A stretch of DNA of 10,223 nucleotides from the NCBI GenBank assembly GCA_958402075.1, contig CATXSD010000092.1:1-10223 (forward strand). The letters are read 5' to 3'. Below, one piece after another: positions 1 to 6,060 of this stretch (its first letter is position 1; each line of letters begins with the position of its first letter). This stretch comes from Mediterranea massiliensis (lineage in GTDB: Bacteria > Bacteroidota > Bacteroidia > Bacteroidales > Bacteroidaceae). The notes beneath the pieces are model-generated. The model did no database searches. It saw only the letters and a list, made by a program, of their open reading frames with translations, and was not told the DNA's origin. The position numbers and the translations under genes were made by a program.

Positions 1-672
1 GTGGAGCTGTTTGCCGGGAAGTTCAATGTGCCCATCCTGGGACGTGACGCCAACATGATATCGGCCAGTGCCGAGGGCATCACCATCATTAACTTCGGTA
101 TGGGAAGTCCCAATGCCGCCATCATCATGGACCTGCTCAGCGCCATCCATCCCAAGGCCTGCCTGTTCCTGGGCAAGTGCGGAGGCATCGACAAGAAGAA
201 CAGGCTGGGGGACTTGATACTGCCCATCGCGGCCATCCGCGGCGAAGGTACGTCGAACGACTATTTCCCGCCCGAAGTACCTGCACTGCCGGCCTTCATG
301 CTGCAGCGCGCCGTGTCGTCGTCCATCCGCGACCATGCCCGCGACTACTGGACCGGTACCGTCTATACCACCAACCGCCGCATCTGGGAGCACGACGACC
401 AGTTCAAGGAATACCTCAAGAAGACGCGCGCTATGGCAGTGGACATGGAGACGGCCACCCTCTTCAGCTGCGGTTTTGCCAACCACATCCCTACAGGCGC
501 CCTGCTGCTGGTGTCCGACCAGCCCATGATTCCCGAAGGTGTGAAGACCGACAAGAGCGACAGCATGGTGACGCAGAACTACGTGGCCGAGCATGTGGAG
601 ATTGGTATCGAATCCCTCCGCATGATTATCGATGAAAAGAAGACCGTAAAACATCTGAAGTTCGACTGGTAA
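1..672 (+). CDS. amn: AMP nucleosidase, C-terminal part (5' end outside window)
   Basis: AMP nucleosidase hydrolyses AMP to adenine and ribose 5-phosphate in the cytoplasm, helping to set adenylate levels. The 223 residues seen have the nucleoside phosphorylase-I fold signatures: a glycine-rich segment (LFLGKCGGIDKK, about 56-67), the purine-site motif AVDMETATLF (146-155), and LLLVSDQP (168-175), whose Asp is the expected acid that protonates the base. The GTG at base 1 is probably an internal valine codon (VELFAGKFNVP) rather than the start. Bacteroidetes members run to roughly 255-260 residues, so about 35 N-terminal residues should lie upstream. This is the short form, without the large regulatory N-terminal domain of the E. 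coli enzyme. The stop lies 4 bases before holA, so the two are likely co-transcribed. The family call is firm. Use on AMP rather than another nucleotide is inferred from family resemblance. Confidence 0.88.
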   Translation: MELFAGKFNVPILGRDANMISASAEGITIINFGMGSPNAAIIMDLLSAIHPKACLFLGKCGGIDKKNRLGDLILPIAAIRGEGTSNDYFPPEVPALPAFMLQRAVSSSIRDHARDYWTGTVYTTNRRIWEHDDQFKEYLKKTRAMAVDMETATLFSCGFANHIPTGALLLVSDQPMIPEGVKTDKSDSMVTQNYVAEHVEIGIESLRMIIDEKKTVKHLKFDW

Positions 673-676
673 GACT

Positions 677-1699
677 ATGGCAAAGCAGGAACTGACATGC
701 GACGATATCCTGAAGGAACTCCGGGCCAAGCAGTACCGCCCCCTCTACTACCTGATGGGCGAAGAGGATTACTACATCGACCTGATAGCCGGTTACATAG
801 AGGAAAACGTACTGACCGATGAGGAGAAGGAGTTCAACCAGACGGTGGTGTATGGGGCTGATGTGGACATTGCCACCATCATCAATGCGGCCAAGCGCTA
901 TCCGATGATGGCCGAACACCAGGTCGTCATCGTCAGGGAGGCACAGACCGTGCGAGGCATGGAGGAACTGGCCTACTATCTCCAGAAGCCCCTACTGTCT
1001 ACCATCCTCGTCCTCTGCCACAAGCATGGTGTGCTGGACCGTCGCAAGAAGCTGGCTGGCGAGATAGAGAAGGCGGGAGGCATCGTCTTCGAGTCGAAGA
1101 AGCTGCGCGAAGCCCAGTTGCCCGCCTTCATCACTTCCTACCTGAAGCGCAAGGGCGTGGATATCGAACCGAAGGCCTCGCAGATGGTGGCCGAGTTTGT
1201 GGGTACCGACCTGAGCCGTCTGACCGGCGAACTGGAAAAGCTGGTCATCACCCTGCCAAAAGGTTTGACAAGAGTGACACCCGAGCAGGTGGAGCGCAAC
1301 ATCGGGATCAGCAAGGACTATAACAACTTCGAACTCCGGGCCGCATTGGTCGAAAAAGATGTGTTGAAGGCCAACCGGATAGTAAAATACTTTGAGGAAA
1401 ATCCGAAAAGCAATCCCATACAGATGACTTTATCTTTACTTTTCGGTTTCTTCTCGAACCTGATGATGGCCTATTATGCGCCCGAAAAGTCGGAGCAGGG
1501 AGTGGCTGCCTTCCTGGAATTGAAGTCGCCCTGGCAGGCACGCGAGTATTTGGCCGCCATGCGCCGTTACAGCGGAGTAAAGACGTTGCAGATTATCGGT
1601 GAGATACGCAACGCCGATGCCCGCTCGAAGGGAGTGGAGAACAGTTCGATGAGCGACGGCGACATTCTCCGGGAACTGGTGTTCAAAATTTTGCATTAA
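677..1699 (+). CDS. holA: DNA polymerase III subunit delta
   Basis: Delta is the clamp-loader subunit that opens the beta sliding clamp during replication. The 340-residue length is normal for the family. The N-terminal part (about 1-140) is a degenerate AAA+ domain: it begins with the typical strand LYYLMGEEDYYIDLI (23-37) and has YPMMAEHQVVIVREAQ at about 75-90, but no Walker A P-loop, as expected for delta. The middle segment (FVGTDLSRLTGELEKLVI, split here only for description) and the C-terminal helical collar domain are also recognisable, and the protein ends shortly after a DILRELVFKI helix. The ATG is 4 bases after the amn stop, which suggests translational coupling. A strong terminator follows 37 bases after the stop, so the unit ends here. 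No unusual substitution was seen. Confidence 0.9.
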   Translation: MAKQELTCDDILKELRAKQYRPLYYLMGEEDYYIDLIAGYIEENVLTDEEKEFNQTVVYGADVDIATIINAAKRYPMMAEHQVVIVREAQTVRGMEELAYYLQKPLLSTILVLCHKHGVLDRRKKLAGEIEKAGGIVFESKKLREAQLPAFITSYLKRKGVDIEPKASQMVAEFVGTDLSRLTGELEKLVITLPKGLTRVTPEQVERNIGISKDYNNFELRAALVEKDVLKANRIVKYFEENPKSNPIQMTLSLLFGFFSNLMMAYYAPEKSEQGVAAFLELKSPWQAREYLAAMRRYSGVKTLQIIGEIRNADARSKGVENSSMSDGDILRELVFKILH

Positions 1700-1736
1700 C
1701 GGGAGTGTAGCCGATTCCCGCTCTTCGCAGAGAAAG

Positions 1737-1785
1737 ACGGATGGCATCGGAGGCGATACAAGGCTTCCGGTGCCATCCGTTTTTT
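1737..1785 (+). terminator. Intrinsic terminator of the amn-holA unit
   Basis: An 18-bp stem (arms 1737-1754 and 1763-1780) contains two G-U type pairs and encloses an 8-base loop. The arms start ACGGATGGCA and end TGCCATCCGT. The 3' arm runs directly into six T residues (1780-1785), the standard rho-independent arrangement. Confidence 0.88.
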
Positions 1786-2624
1786 GTTCTCTTTCTTTAT
1801 CGGCCTTCAACGGCTCTTTTTATGCCATTTCCACGAAGTTCTTCTTCGTTTCTCTTCGTTTTTCACGCCATTCTTCTGGAACAACGACCTTGACGAATGT
1901 AAAAAATGGGGTTAATTCGTTATCCGATAGCCGTTTATACAAAAATAAAGCCTCTGAGAATGCGATATTTTGCTTCAACTGTCCGTTGATACGGAAAAAT
2001 GGGAAGGAAATTACAATAGTAGAGTAAAAGGAGGCGAGACTTGTCGGCCGGGCACTGAGATAGCAACCGTCAATTTTTAGAAGGCTGAACACAAATGCGG
2101 ATTCTGCCCGTCGTCAGCCCTGTAGGGTCATGGCACCGGAGAAATCATCCTTTTCGGTCTGCTGGATAGTTGTAATTACAACAGCAGGATATTTCATTCG
2201 TAAAATAGCAATGGAAGTACAAAAGTTATATTCAAATTAGTACATGTACGAATGTAAACGTTACAAATGTTATATACGGGTGTTAATGGATAAATAACAA
2301 AGTGAAGTAGGGGATTACCTTCGTACTACCAAATCGTTTAAGCACATGTTTTGCTTTGATTAATTCGCTTATATTCAGCATAATTACAAGAATTTGCTAA
2401 AATCAAGGTTTTAGTAATAGGCAGAAAAGGTATTTACGTATGTAAATGTGTGTGGGTTGGTTAGTAATATAGTATTTATTATACTAATAATCAGTATTAT
2501 AATAAGTTTTATTAAAGTCAGATTTATCAATGATTTTCCATATCCATGCGGGATTAACAAAGGTGATAATCAAGTTTGGAATACGAAGAGTATATTTGTA
2601 ATATCAAGAAATTACAATATTAAA
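1786..2624. other. Long AT-rich intergenic stretch without a convincing gene
   Basis: About 840 bases separate the holA terminator from the promoters of the next gene. Six-frame reading gives only short open frames. One is a 90-codon minus-strand frame (1820-2092, GTG start) whose C-terminus contains VVVPEEWREKRRETKKNF. The other is a 72-codon plus-strand frame (2448-2666) that looks like AT-rich noise. The half nearer holA is richer in G+C than the half nearer the regulator. The stretch contains palindromes (2169-2182, 2240-2249) and inverted pairs of TTGTAAT/ATTACAA (2596-2602 and 2611-2617). No tRNA cloverleaf, riboswitch or IS end was recognised. It may hold a decayed gene, a small RNA or regulatory DNA. 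Confidence 0.6.
2169..2182. repeat. Perfect 14-bp palindrome GTTGTAATTACAAC
   Basis: The palindrome is perfect, with outer CTGCT (2159-2163) and AGCAG (2183-2187) arms that extend it imperfectly. It has the size of a dimeric regulator operator, but no promoter or gene start was recognised beside it. It shares the TTGTAAT half-site with the inverted pair at 2596-2617. Confidence 0.5.
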
Positions 2625-2656
2625 TTTGCTATTGTGATTTTATTTATTTACTTTTG
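2625..2656 (+). promoter_or_regulatory. Bacteroides-type promoter of the HTH regulator gene
   Basis: TTTG at 2625-2628 (-33 box), a 20-base spacer, then TACTTTTG at 2649-2656 match the Bacteroides consensus exactly. Transcription would start near 2663, leaving a leader of about 35 bases before the ATG at 2699. Confidence 0.65.
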
Positions 2657-2684
2657 TAACCAATAAAAAGAGAGAACACTTTTG
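2653..2684 (+). promoter_or_regulatory. Second, overlapping promoter match of the HTH gene
   Basis: The TTTG that ends the upstream -7 box (2653-2656) lies 20 bases before CACTTTTG (2677-2684), which has one mismatch to TAnnTTTG. If used, the leader would be under 10 bases. This may be a weak alternative start or a duplicate of the first promoter. Confidence 0.35.
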
Positions 2685-2698
2685 TAATATCTACCTAT

Positions 2699-3169
2699 AT
2701 GAGCATCAAGGATCGCTTTAAAATGATTATGGAACGGGAAAAGCTGACTGCCGGAGCGTTTGCCGAAAGCATCGGAGTGGCACAGGCTACTATCTCGCAC
2801 ATTCTGGGGCCGCGCAACAAGTATCCCAGTACGGAGGTCATTCTCCGGCTTCACCAGCGTTACAGTGACATCAATCTGGAATGGCTGCTTACGGGACAAG
2901 GCAACATGAGCAACGATGCCGACGCTTCCGCTACTACCCCTGAAAACATCGGAGCGGACTATCCGCTATTCGCTGAGAAGGCCGAAAATGCGCCCCAAGG
3001 GACGGATGAAGCTGAAAATCGCAAGGAAATGCCGTTATCCAAGCCTGTAAACACACCTAAAGAGATTGTAAAACAGGAGGTTATCTATAAGGAAAGGCCT
3101 CCCAGAAAAATCACTGAAATAAGAATTTTCTTCGACGACAATACGTACGAGACTTTCAAGCCGGCGTAA
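2699..3169 (+). CDS. XRE-type helix-turn-helix DNA-binding protein
   Basis: This is a 156-residue protein with an N-terminal XRE/Cro-like domain (about 3-68). The helix-turn-helix lies at about 17-36 (TAGAFAESIGVAQATISHIL) and is followed by the usual extra helices ending in INLEWLLTGQGNM (58-70). A hydrophilic, probably disordered linker (71-125) follows, then a short basic and hydrophobic tail, KITEIRIFFDDNTYETF (137-153). The tail may be a protein contact or ligand element. There is no LexA/CI-like Ser-Lys peptidase domain, so RecA-triggered self-cleavage is unlikely. The protein probably binds DNA as a dimer and may control its own promoter, since TTGTAAT-type motifs surround it. It stands alone, with 900 bases of non-coding DNA before it and a repeat block after it. 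Its target genes cannot be read from the sequence. Confidence 0.82.
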   Translation: MSIKDRFKMIMEREKLTAGAFAESIGVAQATISHILGPRNKYPSTEVILRLHQRYSDINLEWLLTGQGNMSNDADASATTPENIGADYPLFAEKAENAPQGTDEAENRKEMPLSKPVNTPKEIVKQEVIYKERPPRKITEIRIFFDDNTYETFKPA

Positions 3170-3173
3170 TGGA

Positions 3174-3229
3174 AATGGTGAATGGTTAATGGTAAATGAT
3201 AAATGGTTAATACTGAATGGACAATGGTT
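3174..3229. repeat. Degenerate 7-bp tandem repeat (consensus AATGGTW)
   Basis: AATGG-like words occur at an exact 7-base step: 3174, 3181, 3188, 3195 (AATGA), 3202, 3209 (AATAC), 3216 and 3223. That makes eight units, two of them degraded, starting 5 bases after the regulator stop codon. It looks like slippage-generated simple sequence. No coding role is visible. Confidence 0.75.
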
Positions 3230-3237
3230 ATCCATTT

Positions 3238-3315
3238 GTCATCCCGGCCTTGAGCCGGGATCCATGCTTTTGCTTTGCTTGTGTTTACTGGATCCCGCAT
3301 CAAGTGCGGGATGAC
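3238..3315. repeat. REP/BIME-like pair of inverted hairpin units
   Basis: Two 27-base units, 3238-3264 and 3289-3315, lie head to head around a 24-base spacer. Each contains its own 8-bp hairpin with a 5-base loop: ATCCCGGC/GCCGGGAT (3241-3248, 3254-3261) and ATCCCGCA/TGCGGGAT (3292-3299, 3305-3312). The outer ends, GTCATCCCG and CGGGATGAC, are also complementary. The arrangement resembles extragenic palindromic elements dispersed in many bacterial genomes. There is no T-tract, so it is not a standard terminator. Confidence 0.75.
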
Positions 3316-3322
3316 GTTTGGT

Positions 3323-3554
3323 ACCTCGGAAGTAAAAAGCCTGAAAACGTTGTTTTCGGCTTTTGTACTTCCCTCGGTTTGCACTACTTTGAATAAGATA
3401 GGCTGCACCTCGGAAGTAAAAAGCCTGAAAACGTTGTTTTCGGCTTTTGTACTTCTCTCGGTTTGCACTACTTTGAATAAGATAGGCTGCACCTCGGAAG
3501 TAAAAAGCCTGAAAACGTTGTTTTCAGCTTTTGTACTTCTCTCGGTTTGCACTA
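3323..3554 (+). repeat. 84-bp tandem repeat, 2.8 copies, carrying palindrome and promoter boxes
   Basis: The copies start at 3323, 3407 and 3491 with ACCTCGGAAGT. Copies 1 and 2 differ at one base (C3372 versus T3456). Copy 3 matches copy 2 up to 3554 except for A3526 in place of G3442, then diverges. Each copy holds a long imperfect palindrome of about 43 bases (in copy 3, arms about 3497-3516 and 3520-3539, loop GTT). A TTTG box sits at the palindrome's 3' edge, with a -7-like element about 20 bases further on. The 84-base period is divisible by 3, so spurious open frames run through it on both strands. Confidence 0.93.
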
Positions 3555-3560
3555 TCTTTG
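3530..3560 (+). promoter_or_regulatory. Promoter of pyrK-pyrD, formed by the last 84-bp repeat copy
   Basis: TTTG (3530-3533), a 19-base spacer and TATCTTTG (3553-3560) match the Bacteroides -33/-7 consensus exactly. The predicted transcription start is near 3567, giving a leader of about 25 bases. The -33 box overlaps the 3' arm of the repeat palindrome. Any start codon before about 3567 (an open frame begins at 3547) would lie upstream of the transcript, which supports the ATG at 3592 for pyrK. Confidence 0.75.
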
Positions 3561-3591
3561 CACAACGATTGAAATCCATACTTGTGTAGTA

Positions 3592-4368
3592 ATGAAAAAA
3601 TATCTTTTAGATTTGACAGTCACGGAGAACGTCCGCCTGCATGCACATTACGTGCTGCTGAAGCTGACGTCTCCCCAGGAACTGCCCGAGATGCTGCCGG
3701 GACAGTTTGCTGAGATCCGTGTGGACGGCTCGCCTACCACGTTCCTGCGCCGCCCTATCTCCATTAATTATGTGGACAGACAACGCAACGAGGTGTGGTT
3801 CCTGATACAGCTCGTAGGAGACGGTACAAAGCGCCTGGGCGAAGCGAAAGCGGGCGATGTAATCAATGTAGTGCTTCCCTTGGGAAATGGCTTTACGATA
3901 CCCGAAAAGGCCTCGGACAAGCTGCTGCTGGTGGGTGGCGGCGTAGGTACGGCTCCGATGCTTTATCTGGGCGAACAGTTGCTGAAACGGGGATGCCGGC
4001 CCACCTTCCTGCTGGGCGCCCGCAGCGACAAGGATTTGCTGCAGCTCGACCAGTTTGCAGCCTATGGTGACGTCTATACGACAACCGAAGACGGTAGTCA
4101 CGGCGAAAAGGGATTCGTGACGCAACACTCCATCCTGGAGCAGGTGAAGTTCGAGCATATCTATACGTGCGGTCCCAAGCCGATGATGATGGCCGTGGCA
4201 CGCTATGCCAAGGCAAAGGGCATCGACTGCGAAGTGTCTCTGGAGAATATGATGGCATGCGGCGTGGGAGCCTGCCTCTGCTGCGTGGAAAACACGACCG
4301 AAGGCCACCTGTGTGTATGTAAAGAAGGTCCCGTATTTAATATAAACAGACTGTTATGGCAGATTTAA
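3592..4368 (+). CDS. pyrK: Dihydroorotate dehydrogenase B, electron-transfer subunit
   Basis: PyrK carries electrons from the FMN of PyrD through a 2Fe-2S cluster and FAD to NAD+ in pyrimidine synthesis. The 258-residue protein has the expected order: an FAD-binding ferredoxin-reductase barrel (about 1-100) with RRPIS at 53-57, a nucleotide-binding domain with GGGVGTAP (115-122) and CGPKPMM (193-199), and a C-terminal cluster motif. The cluster ligands are C223, C228, C231 and most likely C243, which sits just before KEGPVF as in other PyrK proteins. C241 is an alternative. The loop before the last cysteine appears shorter than I recall for the Lactococcus protein. The start at 3592 is chosen from the promoter position. 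The gene overlaps pyrD by 13 bases. No PyrR-type or UMP-sensing attenuator was seen in the short leader. Confidence 0.93.
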   Translation: MKKYLLDLTVTENVRLHAHYVLLKLTSPQELPEMLPGQFAEIRVDGSPTTFLRRPISINYVDRQRNEVWFLIQLVGDGTKRLGEAKAGDVINVVLPLGNGFTIPEKASDKLLLVGGGVGTAPMLYLGEQLLKRGCRPTFLLGARSDKDLLQLDQFAAYGDVYTTTEDGSHGEKGFVTQHSILEQVKFEHIYTCGPKPMMMAVARYAKAKGIDCEVSLENMMACGVGACLCCVENTTEGHLCVCKEGPVFNINRLLWQI

Positions 4369-5267
4369 GTGTAAAGATTGGTGAATTACAAATGAAAAAC
4401 CCGGTGATGACCGCTTCCGGGACTTTCGGCTACGGCGAAGAATTTGCCGATTTCATCGATTTGGAGCGAATAGGCGGTATCATTGTAAAGGGGACTACCC
4501 TTCACAAACGTGAAGGCAATCCGTATCCGCGCATGGCGGAAACTCCTTCTGGCATGTTAAACGCTGTGGGACTGCAAAATAAGGGTGTACATTACTTTGT
4601 TGAACACATCTATCCCCGCATCAAGGACATCCGGACCAATATGATTGTGAATGTATCGGGTTCGGCCATCGAAGATTATGCCGAAACGGCCTCCATCATT
4701 AACGAACTTGACAAAATTCCTGCCATCGAATTGAACATCTCCTGCCCCAATGTGAAGCAGGGTGGCATGGCCTTCGGCGTGACTGCCAAGGGGGCCGAAG
4801 AAGTGGTTAAAGCGGTGCGCCAGGTGTATAAAAAAACGCTCATCGTGAAGCTGTCGCCCAACGTGACAGACATCACCGAAATAGCGCGCGCGGCCGAAAA
4901 CGGAGGTGCCGACAGCGTTTCGCTCATCAATACCCTGCTGGGCATGGCCATCGATGCCGAAAAACGTCGTCCGTTGCTCTCTACAGTGACGGGAGGCATG
5001 TCTGGCGCGGCAGTGAAGCCCATTGCCCTGCGTATGGTGTGGCAGGTGGCCAAGGCGGTAAAAATACCCGTCATCGGCCTGGGAGGCATCATGAACTGGC
5101 GCGATGCCGTGGAATTCCTGTTGGCAGGTGCTACAGCCATCCAGATTGGTACGGCCAACTTCATCGATCCGACGGTGACCGTCAAGGTGGCCGAGGGTAT
5201 CGACGACTACCTCAACCGACATGGATTCAAGTCCGTAACGGACATTATCGGTGCACTGGAGGTGTAA
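4356..5267 (+). CDS. pyrD: Dihydroorotate dehydrogenase B, catalytic subunit (class 1B)
   Basis: This enzyme oxidises dihydroorotate to orotate, the fourth step of UMP synthesis, using FMN in a TIM barrel. It acts in the cytoplasm as a heterotetramer with PyrK. The 303-residue length fits class 1B. Key segments are ASGTFGYGEEF (20-30), NAVGLQNKG (69-77), ELNISCPNVKQGG (125-137), KLSPNVTD, NTLLGMAID, and the phosphate-binding GLGGIMNWRDAVEFLLAG and AIQIGT near the C-terminus. C130 is the active-site base that distinguishes class 1 from the membrane-bound class 2 enzyme, which uses serine. The adjacent pyrK confirms class 1B with NAD+ as acceptor. The ATG lies inside the end of pyrK in another frame (13-base overlap), indicating translational coupling. 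The unit ends at the terminator 40 bases downstream. Confidence 0.94.
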   Translation: MADLSVKIGELQMKNPVMTASGTFGYGEEFADFIDLERIGGIIVKGTTLHKREGNPYPRMAETPSGMLNAVGLQNKGVHYFVEHIYPRIKDIRTNMIVNVSGSAIEDYAETASIINELDKIPAIELNISCPNVKQGGMAFGVTAKGAEEVVKAVRQVYKKTLIVKLSPNVTDITEIARAAENGGADSVSLINTLLGMAIDAEKRRPLLSTVTGGMSGAAVKPIALRMVWQVAKAVKIPVIGLGGIMNWRDAVEFLLAGATAIQIGTANFIDPTVTVKVAEGIDDYLNRHGFKSVTDIIGALEV

Positions 5268-5307
5268 CTTCTGACGAAGGTACCCTCTTCGCAACCGAAG
5301 ACAATAA

Positions 5308-5337
5308 AAAAGGACATCAGCCGACTGATGTCCTTTT
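5308..5337. terminator. Bidirectional terminator between pyrD and trmD
   Basis: A perfect 13-bp stem (5308-5320 and 5325-5337) surrounds a CCGA loop. The core is GGACATCAG/CTGATGTCC, flanked by A residues on the left and T residues on the right, so it works as an intrinsic terminator in both directions. It lies between convergent genes. Confidence 0.85.
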
Positions 5338-5359
5338 CTTTTATATTTACACGTCTGTT

Positions 5360-6037
5360 TTATTCCCCCAACAGGTCGGGACGCAGCCGGCGGGTCCGTT
5401 CGATGGACTGCTGCAACTCCCATTCCTTAATCTTCGCCTCGTGACCTGAAAGTAAAATATCCGGAACTTTCCAACCGTTGTAGTCAGCCGGACGGGTATA
5501 GACCGGAGCGGCAAGCAGATTGTCCTGGAACGAGTCCGACAAGGCCGACTGTTCGTCGGAAATCACACCGGGAATGATGCGCACGATGGCATCGGCCATC
5601 ACGGCAGCCGCCAGTTCGCCGCCCGTCAGCACATAGTCGCCGATGCTCACCTCTTTCGTGATGAGATGCTCGCGGATGCGGTAGTCGATACCCTTGAAGT
5701 GGCCGCACAGGATGATGAGGTTCTGCGCCAGCGACAGGGTGTTGGCCATGGGCTGGTTGAACTGCTCGCCGTCGGGTGTGGTGAAAATCACTTCGTCGTA
5801 GTCGCGTTCGGCCTTCAGGCTGTTGATGCAGCGTTCGATGGGTTCAATCTTCATCACCATGCCGGCAAAGCCGCCGAAGGGGTAATCGTCCACGCGGCGG
5901 TACTTGTCCTTGGTGTAGTCGCGCAGGTTGTGGATATGTATCTCGGCCAGGCCCTTGTTCTGTGCCCGCTTCATGATGGAGCAGTTGAAGAAGCCCTCAA
6001 TCATCTCCGGAAGAACGGTAATAATGTCTATGCGCAT
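5360..6037 (-). CDS. trmD: tRNA (guanine-37-N1)-methyltransferase
   Basis: TrmD methylates N1 of G37 beside the anticodon, using S-adenosylmethionine, which prevents +1 frameshifting. The 225 residues begin MRIDIITVLPEM and contain the SPOUT-family trefoil-knot signatures: GGFAGMVMKIEP (55-66), FTTPDGEQFNQPMA (85-98), IILCGHFKGIDYRIREH (108-124) and SIGDYVLTGGELA (131-143). The C-terminal tRNA-binding domain includes YTRPADYNGWKVPDILLSGH (180-199) and ends in RTRRLRPDLL. The frame is open 18 codons further upstream, but that stretch overlaps the promoter at 6061-6092, so the ATG at 6035-6037 is chosen. The gene is convergent with pyrD and divergent from ligA, and appears to be monocistronic here. 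Confidence 0.95.
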   Translation of the reverse strand: MRIDIITVLPEMIEGFFNCSIMKRAQNKGLAEIHIHNLRDYTKDKYRRVDDYPFGGFAGMVMKIEPIERCINSLKAERDYDEVIFTTPDGEQFNQPMANTLSLAQNLIILCGHFKGIDYRIREHLITKEVSIGDYVLTGGELAAAVMADAIVRIIPGVISDEQSALSDSFQDNLLAAPVYTRPADYNGWKVPDILLSGHEAKIKEWELQQSIERTRRLRPDLLGE

Positions 6038-6060
6038 AACGTTTCTTTCTGTTTTTTCTG

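Noticed and set aside
1820..2092. 90-codon minus-strand frame with GTG start
   Set aside because: The C-terminal part looks protein-like, but there is no promoter match or recognisable family. It is mentioned as a possible remnant rather than called as a gene.
2448..2666. 72-codon plus-strand frame with a hydrophobic Ile-rich N-terminus
   Set aside because: It lies in AT-rich DNA that favours Ile/Phe/Asn codons, covers the promoters of the HTH gene, and has no recognisable domain.
3238..3315. Hairpin pair considered as terminator of the regulator gene
   Set aside because: Neither hairpin is followed by a T-tract, and the nested inverted structure with compensatory changes fits a REP-like element better.
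3323..3554. Repeat array considered as CRISPR
   Set aside because: The copies are contiguous 84-bp tandem units with no variable spacers, and no cas genes are nearby.
3085..3579. 164-codon minus-strand open frame with three repeats of about 28 residues
   Set aside because: It is produced by the 84-bp tandem repeat (a multiple of 3), crosses the REP-like hairpins, overlaps the regulator gene antisense, and shows no independent protein signature.
3275..3589. 104-codon plus-strand open frame through the same repeats
   Set aside because: Same periodicity artefact. It runs over the pyrK promoter and ends just before the pyrK ATG.
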